A stretch of 64,000 nt of DNA from Ascarosepion bandense (GCA_037127315.1 JBBBDQ010000352.1:154501-218500); one strand, 5' to 3'; shown: positions 44,350 through 57,590, numbered from the stretch's first letter. Numbers and translations are program-made. The notes: generated from the letters alone by a model not told the origin.

Positions 44350-47300
44350 TCTTTTCAGGATGTATGCCCTGTCTTCTGTCACTCTCAATATTTTTCTTCT
44401 TGGCGTTTCTCCCAAACTCTGCTCCACCATCTATTTGCTCAAGCCTATCAAATATGTCTCATGCTGCTTTTCCTTTTGCTCTTTCCTGCTCTCTGTCCTC
44501 TGAGTATTAGATTCTCTAGGCCCTCTTTCCTCAGTATGTGTCCAAGGAACCTCAACTGTCTCTTCCCGATGTTAAGTATGAGTTTTCTTCTCATTTGCAT
44601 CATCTTCAAACACCTCTTTTATTTGTGTGCTCAGTGCATGGTATTCTCAGCATCCTTCTGTAGAACCACATTTCTGCTGCTTCAAGTCTCTTTCATCTTT
44701 GAAGTGATCGTCCAACATTCACTGCCATACAGAAGGACAGATGTCACATAGCAATCCAGCATGCTTTTCTTTGTTTCCAACAAAATCTTCCTGTGTCTCA
44801 ATACTTTGGTTAGATTTTGAAATGTGTCCTTGGCCATGCCAATGCATCTTCAGGTATCAATGTCTCACTTTCCATCCTCTGTCAGAATGTTTTCCAGATA
44901 TTTAAATTTTTTGTTTTATTTTAGTTTCTCTAATCTGTAGTTGGCATTGTGGTGTTTTCTTTTTGCAGATGACCATGCATTTAGTTTTCTTGAAGTCTTT
45001 TATTCTTACTTTCCCTTGCTACCTTCTGTAGGAAGTCCTGCATTTTCTTTTTAGTATCTACTATCAGCATTATGTCATCCATGTATCTTAGATTTTTGAG
45101 ATTGTGGCCACCAATGATGAATCTTAGCAAGGATTTTATTTCTCTCAGAATTGTTTCACAGTATAAGTTAAATAGATTTGGAGAGAAAACACATGCTTGT
45201 CTTAAACCTCTTTCTATTTTTGTATATCTGCTCAATTCACTTCCTATCAGAATGCAAGCAGTTTGTGCCAGTATAGGTTCTTGATTATTCTATTGTCTTT
45301 TTTGAAAATGTCAAGGTTGCCAAACATCATGAACAAGTCATTGTGGCGTACTTTGTCAAATACCTTTGCATAGTCTATAAAGCACAAACAATGGCCCTTC
45401 TGCATTTGTATTGCTCTTTCAGATAGCATTCTGAGCATGAATGTTGCATTCCTCATTCTGATATCTTTAATGAAGCCACACTATTCCTGTCCTATCTTCT
45501 TGTGTTCATCAGAATCTATATGAAGAGTTTTGTTATGTAGCTCATTCAGCTGATTGTTTGGTGGAGTTCACATTTCTTTGCACCTGGCTGCTTATGTAGT
45601 GCTATGAAAATTGAGCTGCTGAGGTCCTCCAGTATAAGCAATTGTTGTAGATTTTATTTAATATTTCTGTGATCCTCTCGATGCCAAAGCCATCTAACAA
45701 TGTCAGCATCTCTATTACAATTTCATCAGGTCCTTCTGCTTTGTTTCCGTTCAATTTGGCCAGTGCTGATTCCACTTTGTTTTTCAATATGCCTGGTTTG
45801 TCTGTATTTCTGTGTATTGCTGGCTGCTTTCTCTTGTCATGGAAAAAATCTCTGTTATTATTGTTCTATCTTTGAAGTATTTTTTCTTTTTCTATTATGA
45901 TTGTTCTGTCGTTTGCTTTTATACATTCTGTTGCTCGGCAGTTCTTTTTTCTTGTTCTTTTATTTTTTTATGCATATCTCCTTTGTCGTACTCAGCCTCT
46001 CTATTTCAGTGAATTTGTTGTTGAGCCATCTTTCTTTAGCTGTCTGCATTTGCACCTAATTTCCTTGTGTAGTTTATTGTATTCTGTTCCATATCTTGGC
46101 ATTGTTTTGTCTCTTTTGGATCATGTCCAGAATCTCTTCCGTGATTCACTCATTTTTCTCTTAACATGCTTTTTTCTTTAGGATGATGTTGTTTGCTGAT
46201 GTCACTAGAGCGTCTCTTAGTGCATCCCATTTTGAGCTTCCATTTTCAATTTGTCCTTTGTATTTTTTTTTTCATACTGTCCATGTACTTTTCCTACAAG
46301 TTCGGGTCATGGAAGTCTGTGAAACCATTGGACACCATATAAGAGTATTTGAAAGGGTCCACCAGTCAAGGATCAAATGAATGTGTGTGAGGGACATTTT
46401 AAATATTTTTTATGAGTTAATGTGTTGAGATTGAATGATGACCTTTTGGACATGTGTTTATATAGACATTTTACTTGTTTTGCTGTCAGGAACCAACTCT
46501 CAAAGTTTATAAAAGTATTTTTGATTGTATCTTGTGTTGTATATTTAAGAGTATCTGCCATAAACTTTAAACTTAATAACTGAAAAATGAAGGATTTGCA
46601 GGCATATATATAGATAAGTTTTTGTCCTTGTTTTGGTGTGAGGAACATTCATAAAGGTATTTTTTATACACCCTATGTATATTCTTACATAGTTCTTTTC
46701 AATGTGTGTGTGTGTGTGTGTGTGTGCATACTGCAGTCTCAGAGCTGTGTCAGGTTTCTTTAATCTTCGTAGTTTTATTCTTAGTTTGCATACAATTGGT
46801 ATGTGGTCGCTTTCAGAGTCAGCACTTGGGAAGGTTTTGCAGTGAAGGACTTCATTCCTGAGTCTCTTGTTGATAGAAATATAATCAGTCCATCTCTTAG
46901 TTTCTCCTCCTTTACTTCTTCATAGTTGTATTGGTTATTATCTGGTCATTTGCTGTGCACCCTGAACCCATTTCTCACCACGGCCATTCTAGTCTGAAAT
47001 TGCAGGCCATTTCACCTTCTCTGTCTTGGCCGACTTTGGCATTCAAATCTTCCATGATAATTCTGATTTCTTGTGATTTTGCACTGTGCTATGCCACTGT
47101 CTAGCATGGAGTAGAAAGATTTTATTTTTTCTACTGAACTTTGTGCCTATATATACCCAACATATTGAGAGGCCTTCCTTTCATTTTAACTACCAGAATT
47201 CTTTCAGATATTTGGCAGTAGCCAATTACACATTTCCTTGTGTCTTTATCTTGTATCATGTGACTCCTTTTTTTACTATTTTCATCTCTTGCATGTATAA

Positions 47301-47435
47301 TTTTGTGGTCATTACTGATGAAGTCTCCATTGTTTGGTTATTTTGCTTCACACATACCTAAAATGTTTGTTTAATCTAGTCATGTTTTCCAGCTGCCCAC
47401 AGTTGATCATTGTTCTGACATTACACGTTCCAAGA
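44350..47435 (-). pseudogene. LINE-A endonuclease-RT, broken
   Basis: Endonuclease start LGTCNVRTMINCGQLENM (47430-47380; family style is TWNVRT), IIMEDLNAKVGQDREGE (about 47050-47000, catalytic DLNAKVG), CTANDQIITNTTMK, and PSADSESDHIPIVCKL (SDH, about 46830). After the foreign piece, RT starts around 46250: VESALAKLNGNKAEGPDEI (45780-45720), CFIDYAKVFDKVRHN (motif A, 45400-45350), GLRQACVFSP (motif B), LRYMDDIMLIVD (motif C, YMDD instead of YADD, 45090-45060). The last codons are near 44400. Many stops and frameshifts. In an intact copy this protein nicks and reverse transcribes. Confidence 0.88.
46310..46735. repeat. Foreign insert in LINE-A
   Basis: The linker between endonuclease and RT is interrupted by about 425 bp with no LINE similarity. 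It includes a (TG)n run (46705-46727) and a 91-codon minus-strand open frame without recognised motifs. Class unknown. Confidence 0.5.
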
Positions 47436-47710
47436 GTTATTTTTGTGTGTGTGTGTGTGAACAGTAACAAAATTACAGTGCACCTGTCACTCATGTCTTT
47501 GCATTCCAGGTGAGGGATAAATTCTAAGGAAATTTATACTAACAGTTGCTGGATGACGGTCTGGTGACACCTATTGCACATACTCCTTACCAATGAGGAG
47601 TTAGTGTCTTTAGGCTTAACCACCTTCATGTTGTTAGGGTTTATAATCTTACTGTGCATGTCCATGAATATTCTTAGAAGCAGTAGGTAGTAGCCTCCTG
47701 TTGTCTTCTC

Positions 47711-48546
47711 CATGGTGTTTTATCAAAACACTGCTTCTTTTTTGTTATCAATATTTGAATAAGGAAAAAGCTACTGTGGTTAGTACTTCTCGCTCAAATA
47801 AACACAAAAGTAAACAAAAGTTTTAGATGTAAATGTAGAGGCTAAAGAAAAAATATGAATAAATTTGGATATGAAGATATGTTTTTTTATATAACTAATA
47901 AATGACTAACATAAAAGAAAAATATACCCATGTACACACAGCTGAAAATAAAAGGAAAAATATAAACTTAGCTATTAAGAATTTTGTACTCTCTGATACA
48001 CTCATGTGTGTGTTTGTATAAATTCAGTGGTCAGTTAACTGGGGGTGGGGAGATTATTTTCTCATTAGGGATGATTTTTGTGTTGGTATTTTTTACTTGT
48101 CACAGGCAATATTGAAAAGAGGTAAGAGAAAAAGGATTATTATCTCCCTTATTTTATAGTCCTGAAACAGTGCTACCTAGCAACATTTTGGCATAAGTAG
48201 GGTAAATCCCTACAGAACATTTAAACTGAAGCTTATATGATATATATCTGTCATAAGTATGTGTACATTACCAACATTGGTTGATTAATATTATGAAAAC
48301 ATTAATTTGTATAACAAAATTTGACATTTCTCTACAACAAGAATTTGTATCTGTTTATGGAAGTAGACATGTTTAAAATCATGAATAGACAAACAGGAAA
48401 TGTGAATAGAGTAGAACCCCGATTATTTGTTTTTTTTTTTTTCCTTTAAAGTTGCACTAATTGATGGAAACTTGACCTTAAATAAGAATTTCAAAGTATT
48501 GCTATAAGATATGGTAGTAGCATTATATATAGAAATATATATGGAC
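47711..48546. other. Unassigned
   Basis: No motif recognised. Confidence 0.45.
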
Positions 48547-48838
48547 AATGTGGCCGAAGGGTTAAAACAGCTTCTTTCTGACCATGAAGCCTGAGTTCGA
48601 ATCTCACCACAGTTGATTTATCAAAAACGTGACTTTCTGATATTATCGGTCTGGAGGAAGGGATCACAGCATGCAGCACCTTTGGAAAATGCCTAAAAAC
48701 CATACCAGGGGTTGACCCAATCCTTGTGAGTGAATTTGGGTAGATGGCTGCATTTGAGGGTCCGTCAATAGTTGTGTTAGTTTGAAGTCGCAACTCATTG
48801 AGGTCTCCAATTTGATCATCCCCGGCCTTGTTCAGACT
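48547..48838 (+). mobile_element. Third tRNA-derived SINE type, copy 2
   Basis: Head 'gtggccgaagggttaaaac', B box 'gagttcgaatctc', and body blocks shared with 9331-9615 ('gtgacttt', 'cctttggaaa', 'gtagatggct'). The B box is closer to a pol III consensus than in copy 1. Confidence 0.7.
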
Positions 48839-49639
48839 GGTTAATACACTCCTCTGTTAAATGTGGCCAACCAGTTTTTCCTCCACTGATCCTGCCTTCT
48901 TGGTGGAGCTTCAGAATATGCCAACTGCACCTCTGCAAAAGGTAAAAGTCCCTCAAGAGGGCCACCTGTTGGCCATGGGTGGCAACCCGTAATGTCTGGG
49001 GACAGGATCCTGGTGGTTGAGCAGGTCATGACCCAGGTGAAAAGTGGTCATGATCTGCAACCTACCACTTTGGCCTTTACCTGGGCTAGATGGGCAGGTG
49101 GATTGGGCCTGATCCGATGAATCAGCTGGTCCCAACATGCCCTAGCTCATAGATATTTCTTTTTGTCCTGACTGTATTATCCAATCTACTTTTGCAGAAC
49201 ACTTCCCAACCCTTCATCTTGTATGTGTTAGAAGGTGGGGACTGAGATTCAATTGTGTTAGGAGAAAAAGACTGATGACTCCCATTATATTATCGAGTAA
49301 TAAAACCCAGAATTTGACAGTGGATCAGAATTTTATTCTTGGCACAAGTATATTGGTATTGTATCCCCATCTCAGCCAAGGTGAATAGGTTTCCCTCCTT
49401 GGTTCATTCCCAGCCCTAGTTGGACTCTGTGATGGGTGGTGGAGCATTGGACCACTGAAAATCAAAACCCAATTATGGCTTCTTCCTTTAAAAAATGTAA
49501 CTAGAATTCTGAAACAGATGTCGACTTGGCAAGATTCATTATCATTGAATCACTGGATGAAATTAAAATAGACAAATTGTCTCCTTTTTAAATTGAAAGT
49601 TATATCAAGTAAGTAAAAAAAAAATGCATAAATCTCAAA
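48839..49639. other. Unassigned; may include SINE tail
   Basis: Relatively GC-rich text at 48880-49140 without recognised motif. Confidence 0.4.
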
Positions 49640-52600
49640 ATTAGATCTAAATGGAAAATAATTTAATCCAATGGAATATCAGAGGATTAAGGGCCAATTA
49701 TTCAGAATTGTTATTGCTCATCACCAAATATTGCCCAGCAATCATATGCCTTCAAGAGACTCACCTTCAAAACAGCTATACCATTAAAACTAAAACTATC
49801 ATTCATACAATTATATCAAACATCACATTGATAGACACTTTGGTAGGTCATCAGTGATCATAAACAATAATATCCCACAGAGGGAAATCAAATGAAATAA
49901 AAGTCTACAAGCAGCCACTATATCAGCAACCCTCCATAAAACAATAACAGTGTGTTTATTGTATATTCCTCCAAGCCAAGAGCTAAAAGAATCGGAGTTA
50001 AATAATTTAATAAAACAATTACCAAGACCCTTCATTAGAATGGGTGACTTCAATAGCCACAATGAGATCTGGGGAAGTAAGAAAACAGATAAAAAGGGCA
50101 AAATAATAGAATCAATATTAAATGAGCATCAGTTGTACGTATATAATAACACAAATACATATTTTCACTTGGCAACAGGCACATACTCTACAATTGATTT
50201 AACAATATGTGACCCTAACCCGTTTTTAGATTACGACTGGAAAGTGCATGACAATACATGGAAGTGACCACTTTCCAATTCTATTAGAAAACAAGATTAA
50301 TAAATTAAATAAAAAAACTCTGAACTGGAATCTGAAAAAGGCGAATTAAGATGGTTTTAAAACATCATACCTTCCTGAATTAACCCCAGAAGCAAATAAA
50401 AACAGAGGAAGACATTTTATATTTTATTTTACAAACACACTACTAAATATAGCTGAAAGATATATACCAAAAAGCCCCACCTCACTAAAATACTATAGGC
50501 CATAGTTCAATAAAGAAGGCCAAAAAGCTGTAAGACTATGCAGAACAGCATTAAAGAATTTCAAACTAATCCAACAAAAGAAAACTTAAACTCATTAAAA
50601 AATAGCAGAGCCAAAGTCCAAAAGATCATTAAAGACTCCAAACAAAATTCATGGAAAAATCACGTGGCCAAAATAAACAATAACATGAAACCAAAAGTAT
50701 GGCAGATGATCCGAAAAAGAGCAGGCAAAAATAACAATACTTCCACAAAACACCTCATTCACAATAATCTGAAAATAACTGATGAGAAAGATATAGCAAA
50801 TCATCTTGCCAAAACTCATCTCCTCTGCTAAAAACCGAAGTAAAAACTTCCAAACCATCAAAACAAGAGCAGAAAAAGTAAAAATAAAATTTCAAAACAA
50901 AAAGTACAGAAACCTATAACCAGCTTTTTTCTATAATAGAACTAAAAGAATCTCTTAACAAGGCTCAGAATATTGTAGTTGGACCAGATAAGATTCATTA
51001 TCAATTCCTAAAAGAATTACCAGAAACCTCACAAAAATATCTTCTACAAATATACAATAACATATGGAAACAAAGCACAGTTATACCGATACAAAAACTG
51101 TTCAAAGACGTAACAAATGCAAAAAATTACAGGACCATTGCTCTTAGCAGCTGTGTGTGCAAAACACTAGAGCAGATGATCAATGCCAGATTGACATGGC
51201 ACCCAGAAAAGAACAAATTAATAACCTTATATCAATCGGGTTTTATAAGCCGAAGAAGCCCAGTAGATCATCTGATCAGATTAGAAACATTTATCAGAGA
51301 CTTCTATTAAAAAAGGACATCTAGTGGCTGTCTTCTTTGATCTAGAAAAGGTATATGATACAACCTGGAAATAGGGTATAGTAAGAGACCTCAAAAACCT
51401 TGGCTAGAGGGTAGAATGCTGATATTCATTAAAAACTTCCTAGAAGTTAGAAAATTTAAAGTCTGAATAGGAAATATCTTCTCTGAAAAATAGGAACAAG
51501 AAATGGGTGTACCACAAGGTAGTATATTGTCCGGTACGTTATTTAATATAAAAATAAACAATATTGTAAAAAACCTAAACAGAGGAACAAACTGTGCTTT
51601 ATATGTGGATGATTTCCTAATGTTATGAAACAAAAAAACATGAACCACATTGAAAGACAACTTCAGATCTGCCTCAATAAGCTAAACAAATAGACCACAA
51701 AGAATAGACTAACATTTTCAAAAGAAAAAACATGTCCACTTCTGCAACCTACGTAAACTCCACCTTGACTCAGTATTGAAAATCGATAATACCGAAATCC
51801 TAGTAGCAGATCATTACAAATACCTGGGAGTCAGTTTTGACCGCAAACTCTCCTTCATTCCCCATATTAAATACTTGAGAATGAAATGCAATAAAACTAT
51901 ACAATTACTCAGAACTATAGTACATACTGATTGGGGAGGAAGCAAAGAAACATTAATAAAATTGTATCGCACTTTAACCAGATCAAAACTTGATTATGGC
52001 TGCTTCATTTATGGAGCAACCAGAAAAAGATACTTGAACAAGCTAAATATGATACATCACCAGGGAATTAGATTAATTCTTGGAGCACATAGCACTTCTC
52101 CTGTTCAGACCTTGTACACAGAGGCAAATGAACCACCTCTTAACTTGAGAGGGGAAAAACTCGCTCTGCAATATTACCTTAAACTTTCATCATGCTCTCT
52201 AAATCAAGCTTTCAGTACTATTTTCCAACCTTAATACACAGAGCTTTTTCAGCAAAAAGAAACGGCTATCAAATCTTTGTTTACGAATTAAAGAAATCAT
52301 ACAAGAGAACCAAATAGATACAACGCAAGTTCGCGAATTAACTATATCTTCTACTCCACCCTGGTTAATAAATCAACTAAAAGTTATTCTTGATCTGACA
52401 AAATACACAACAAACCCAATTATATACCAATCAGAAATACTCAACATAAAAATCCAGACTACCTTTATGAAAATACAGATGGAGCAAAAAATGAAAATAA
52501 AGTAGGATCTGCTGCCATACTTAAAGATCAGAAGAAACGTAAAAGATTACTAAATACAGCTTCCATATATAGTGCTGAAATAACTGCTATTAATTTGTTG

Positions 52601-53250
52601 CTTGATATAATAACTACAACCCATCGCAACAAATTCATAACCTTCACAGGCTTGCTATCTGTGCTTACTGCTTTAAAAAACAAAAATCTTTCTGATCCTT
52701 TAATCACACAAGTATTAAACAGAGTGTATAATTTCACTAAAAGCAATGAAATAATCTTTTGTTGGATCCCAAGCCATCTAGGTATTCAGGGAAATGACAG
52801 GGCAGATGTGGAAGCAAAGAAAGCAATGAAATATAAAAGTCCTTATACTGATTTTAAAGCTGTAGTGAAGAAAATAATTTTCAAAAAGTGGCAAAATTAT
52901 TGGAATAGATACACTAAAAATAAACTCCAAAACATAAAACCCACTACTGGGGAATGGAACATTCAATACAGAAATAGAAAAGAACAGGTTTTGCTGATCT
53001 GCCTTCACATAGGCCATACCTACATCATGCACCATCATTTACTGGAGAGCACAGAATACCCAGTATGTACCAGCTGTCAAAAATGATTAAGTGTCACACA
53101 TATATTTTTAGAGCATATGAACTTAGAGTGCGAAAGAAGTATGACCAAACAAGTAGTTTGAAAAAACTATTTATGGAAATGAGATCTAGCAGAATGCTCG
53201 AATTCTTAAAAGAAATCAAAATGTACTCAAAAATATGACTGGTTGAATAC
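49640..53250 (+). mobile_element. LINE-C with endonuclease, RT and RNase H
   Basis: About 3.6 kb covering the whole second ORF of a non-LTR element with a C-terminal RNase H, as in the I/jockey group. The 5' end is close to the first codons of the endonuclease (49651); an ORF1 is not seen. The 3' end at about 53250 has no clear poly(A). It is the only LINE-C copy in the window. Confidence 0.85.
49651..53175 (+). pseudogene. LINE-C endonuclease-RT-RNase H, broken
   Basis: Endonuclease: LIQWNIRGLRANYSELL and CLQETHLQ (catalytic Glu) at 49651-49857, frameshift, then FIRMGDFNSHNEIWGS and YSTIDLTICDP (49950-50267). RT: VGPDKIHYQFL (about 50975), NYRTIALSS (51130), VAVFFDLEKVYDTTW (motif A, 51330), VPQGSILSGTLF (51510), LYVDDFLML (motif C, YVDD, 51600). 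RT end: YKYLGVSFDRKLSF and LYRTLTRSKLDYGCFIYG (51776-52234). RNase H: ENTDGAKNENKVGSAAIL (52475), SAEITAINLLL and CWIPSHLGIQGNDRADVEAK (52760-52830). Residues quoted are readings across frames. Frameshifts and stops occur roughly every 300-500 bp. Confidence 0.85.
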
Positions 53251-53911
53251 TATTTCACACACACATAGATATATGCATTTCTACCAACTTGCTGTGTATT
53301 CCAAAACTTGGTTCTACCAAATATGCATTTGAAAGTCTTGTATATGTAATACATACACATATAATGTATGTAGGCTGGATTTGGCTTCAGATAACTTGTG
53401 GTGGTTGGTATGCATTAAAATTTAAACAGCCAAATTAAATATATACATTTTTATAAAATTATTTTAGCACTTTAAAATGTGTTAAATATATAAATTTGTT
53501 AAATGTATAAGTCTATTATATATGTTAATTTGTTAAATATACAAACTTCTTGTAATTGTTCTTAACTTTTTGTTCAATTTTTAATAATTTGATTCCGCAT
53601 TAAATGACCGCAGATGGGTTGATAAACCATAAAACAAAACAAACAAATCCTCCACTGATCTGTTAGAGCTAGTTCAAAGGAGAGATTAGCTGATGAACTC
53701 TGGATATCTAATGTTTTGGAAATGCACCAATATATCGTATCATCAACATAGATATTCACAGAAGATTTGAGTATATTTTATCATTAATGTAAAGTAGAAA
53801 CAGTTGGACTAAGAAGTAAACTTGACAGAATTCCTGTGTGGATCATTTATGATTGTGATAGTTCTAACTCCAAGTGATCCACATGGTTTTTATATATATA
53901 TATATATATAT
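53251..53911. other. Unassigned
   Basis: A short tandem-like theme 'aattgttaaatatata' occurs near 53475-53540; otherwise nothing recognised. (TA)n at 53891-53913. Confidence 0.4.
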
Positions 53912-54295
53912 ATACTAGCAGTATAGCCCAGTGTTGCTTGGGTGTAATGAAAGCTTTAAAAATAATCCATGGTCCAAGAATTGAGACTCTTTGGATGTTG
54001 GCACAAAAGACTAAAAAGCAATAATTGTTTCCAGTTAAAGCAAAACCGTAGACTGAAAGAAAAATGAATGGATGTAAGTCAAATTTTGATTTCCTTGTAT
54101 CGATATCAAATTAGTTTTTTTTTCATCGTAAACTGAATTTTGAAGGCTAAATAAGTCCTCTGAATAAATGGTATCATGACTGAGAACTACAATTATACCT
54201 ACTTAGAGCCGGACCCAAAGCAGAAACTAAAATAAAAGGGCTGAAAAAATTACAGACATACAGGCAGATAAACAGACACACACACAAACATCTTG

Positions 54296-54341
<46 letters not shown>

Positions 54342-54622
54342 AATATATTATCAATTTTCTGCCCTATTGTAAGAACTGCAACCTTGAAACTCCTGAATAT
54401 TGTTTCTTATGTTTTTGTCTATGAGTGCATCACATCCGATTAAAATCGGACCACTCCTTCTATAACCTGATTTTTTCAATTTTTTGGCACAAAACCCAGC
54501 TAAAAACACTCACAGACACTTATAGTACAACTGTGTAAATTGTCAAGAAAATCTGTTCAGCCATTTTGGAGTCTATAGGTAATGGACACACACAGACAGA
54601 CAGTTCCATTTATAAATAAGTA
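53912..54622 (+). repeat. 710-bp dispersed repeat R, copy 1
   Basis: Starts 'actagcagtatagcccagtg' directly after a TA run and ends 'gttccatttataaataagta' before another. It matches 61100-61808 in reverse along its length and carries an internal (TA)n near 54303. No coding motif, so probably non-autonomous; terminal inverted repeats are not obvious. Confidence 0.8.
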
Positions 54623-55619
54623 TATATATATACACACTACCAGCTATAATTATTAGGCAACTCCAGTGTTTTAAAAAAATTATGCATTTCATACTATTCT
54701 TAGTATTTATTGCCAAGTGAATAATTGTAAATGAAAATAGAATGGTTCTTTTGTTAATATAGCACAATAACATGTGCATCAAATGAATTTATAAATATTT
54801 AATTACCTATATTGCAGTTTCATCTATGAAAGAAAGAGGAAAATTTGATACTTGTCTCATATACGTATATAAAATATAGATATAAAGAAGTTTGCTTGAA
54901 TACCAATCAAAGTTCTTTGTTTCAGATTTTTAAAAGTTTTTCAATAATGCAGTCTTTTTCTTCCTCAAAGAAAATCAGTTTAATGTTTACAACTTTCATG
55001 AGCCATTATCAAAGAAAGTTGTGCATGTTGATCAGGAGATAAAGTTATGCCTGCAAGTGAGTGAGTATTGTTTCTTTGATACTTTTATAGGTTGTTAGTT
55101 CTTAAGCAAGTAGTGCATTATGGACTTATGAACAAACCATACACGTGTATAGAAAATTTATGTTAAATAAAACAAACAGGAAATGTAACCTGGGTTAAGA
55201 TATTTAAGATATTTAAATAGACAACCAAATTTCCTTCAATTTTTTTTTTTAATATTTAAAAAGTAGAATTAAACCTGAATTTTTCTTCATTTTTAAAGTG
55301 AAAATCTTCAGTTTAAATGTACGTCTGTTTTTTATCTTCATCCTTTATTATCTTCAATCTATTTTTTTCCCCCGACTCCACTTAGATTAGCCATTTGGTT
55401 AGATAGTAATTAGATGCCATAGATGTTTGAGTGATTTTTATCAGGAAGATGATTTAAAATTCTGATCCAATTTGTTATCAGTCCTGTTACTGGCTATGGT
55501 TATAGGGCTGTTGCACAGCTTAGCACCTGCCAATTCTCCCCATATATCTTGGTTGAATGTCTGCATAACATGTCTTGGTCAAGTAACATATCACTCAATA
55601 AATCCCTAGTCTAGCTAAT
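54623..55619. other. Unassigned; possible Tc1-like end at 54636
   Basis: 'cacactaccagctataatta' + 'ttaggcaactcc' at 54634-54665 looks like a Tc1-type inverted repeat end, but no transposase or opposite end is recognised. Confidence 0.35.
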
Positions 55620-56700
55620 AAAACAACAAAAACAACAACATAGTCTCCTTTTAGGGTGATACACTGGTTTCAAGGCTTCTCTAACAATTTGATGCCTTTT
55701 TCTGTAGAACAATTTGTCTTTGGCCTCAAAATATGCCTCAGTTTCTAGTATAACTTCTTCATTCAACCAAATCTCTTTCCCTGGAGCATTCTTTAGAGGT
55801 CTGTAAACAACCAGTAGTTGCTAGAGGCCAAGTCTGGAGAATAGAGTGGGTGTGTAAGCAGGTTGAAGTGCAATTCATGTAGTTTTGTCATTGCTATGAT
55901 CAACTTGTGACACGGTGCATTGTCTTGGCAAAAGATAATATTTTTCTTCTTCATTTGTGACCATGTTTTAACAATTTCTTCCTTCAAATGCACCAATAAT
56001 GTTATATAATATTTGCTATTGATGGTTCTTCCTTTCTCAAGGTAATTGATAAACAAAATACCTTGTGCATCCCAAAATACAGAGGCCAAAACTTTGCCTG
56101 CTGATGTTTGTGTTTTCGGTTGCTTTGGACACCTATCACCTGCTGCTGTCCACTCAGCTGATTGCCAAGTTGACTCTTAATGTTTCATCCATTGTCACAT
56201 ATTTATGTAAAAACTTCTTATTGTATTGAAACAATTGCAAATAATACTCTGAATGATTGACAGGTTGTTGCTTTTGATCGACTATGAGCAAAAGTGGGGC
56301 CCACTTTGAACACAGTGTTTTTCATTGAAAAATGTTGATGCAAACTGGTGAATACACTGCCTTCTGGTATGTTCAAATCCTCTGCTATCTCATACAACTT
56401 CAATTTACAATCAGCCAAAATGAATTTTTAGATTTTGTTGGGTTTTTTCCGGGACAACTGCTGATTTTGGGTAACCTGAGCATTCAGCATTATTTGTGTC
56501 TGCATGAACATGTTTAAAGTCAGTGTACCACCTCTTAACCATTGTTTCTGATATAGCAGACTTTGAATAAAACTTATCAATCCATTGCTTTGCTTGAACA
56601 GAATATTTTCATCAGAAAAAAAAAGTTTTATCCACACATGAAATTCAAATTTTTTCATTGTTTTAAAAATTTGCAGCATTAGCTTCACTTAAATAACAGT
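55620..56700 (-). mobile_element. mariner transposon, degenerate
   Basis: Minus-strand element of about 1.1 kb filled by a mariner-type transposase. The terminal inverted repeats cannot be matched by eye. Confidence 0.85.
55640..56658 (-). pseudogene. mariner transposase, catalytic Asp lost
   Basis: Starts at ATG 56658 (MKKFEFHVWIKLFF), with a damaged N-terminal helix-turn-helix, then ADCKLKLYEIAEDLNIPEGS (56415-56360). Catalytic part: YVTMDETL (first Asp, 56200), ASVFWDAQGILFINYLEKG and CQDNAPCH (second Asp). Next is LYSPDLASSNYWLF, where family members have SDY: the third Asp reads Asn, with 34 residues between the second Asp and this position (DD34D architecture). C-terminal residues shift frame near 55720. 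Several internal frameshifts also occur (56090-56350, 56430-56560). The enzyme would cut and paste the element; this copy cannot. Confidence 0.9.
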
Positions 56701-57144
56701 AATTTGTAAACTAGTAATTTGATTAGGCCCAAATTTTGTCATGTGCCATTTGAAGGTTAGTGCTTCATAAAAATCATATATATTTTTTATTATCTATATG
56801 TCAGACCTGAGATTTGTTGAGTGATGTGTTAAACCTGGCTGAGCCCATCTGTCTCCAGATGAAGCTGCAGCCATTGTCCTCCAACTTGAAGATTAATCTT
56901 CATCAAGAACATGCAGCATTCACTCCATCAAGGGAATCCTCCAACATGGCAGCTGACTTTACTCTCAGAAGTCCTCTACCCATTGTCATCACTACCTAGT
57001 GTATACATAGCTATGGAACTCAGTCTACCTCATTGTGGTAGTTGACCTGTTGATGCTTCAACCACCCACCTGGTTGGGGAACTGGTTTAGTTGCTGATGA
57101 CTGGATCATACAGCTGATAGTATTGAGTTACATTATACCAGTAG
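56701..57144. other. Unassigned
   Basis: A GC-richer stretch (56815-57000) has an open frame without recognised motif. Confidence 0.4.
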
Positions 57145-57590
57145 TATATGGTCCTGGACTTGATGGTAAACTGCATCCGGCAGCAAAGCCTCTGATTGGG
57201 AGGTTGTGAGGAACATGGAACTACCTCTTAATCGCTGTTGTTCCCAGGTCCACCCTGACCCAGAGTGGTAGTACCTGTTAGGGTCCCAGCTTAGGGCAAA
57301 TAGTTCACCTCCAAACTGGGGTCAAAACAGCATGAAAGTATAAAAATACACTTTTATAGAAATATATACATAAAATAGACTTTTATAGAAGAATATACAT
57401 TTTTTAAGGAAAAATATTACTAACAATACATTTTTGAAGAACAAATTGTCATAACACATTTTTTAAGGAAAATCTGACTAAATCAACCTTCTTACTATAA
57501 TTGAACATTAAAAAAAGATACCTTAAAACCCCACCTTTTTGGCATTAAATAACCCACAGAGGTTGATATACCATTAAACAAAACTCCAAC
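57145..57590 (+). repeat. Repeat family M, copy 3
   Basis: The clearest copy: 'ggtaaactgcatccggcag', 'aggttgtgaggaacatgg', 'ccaggtccaccctgaccc', 'caaactggggtca' and 'ggcattaaataacccacag'. See 4764 and 21526. Confidence 0.75.

Larger units (their letters stand above)
44335..47710 (-). mobile_element. LINE-A (RTE-like), nearly full length
   Basis: The most complete LINE-A here. The sense strand runs from about 47710 (untranslated or upstream part) through the endonuclease start (about 47435), RT and C-terminal end (about 44350). A piece without LINE similarity lies at about 46310-46735 and contains a (TG)n run. It shares its 3' half with 7190-8195, 3776-4560 and 2812-3590. Confidence 0.85.

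Noticed and set aside
46373..46648. 91-codon minus-strand open frame in LINE-A insert
   Set aside because: No motif recognised; likely chance within an AT-rich insert.
54634..54670. Tc1-type element starting here
   Set aside because: End-like sequence only; no transposase remnant or opposite end seen within 1 kb.
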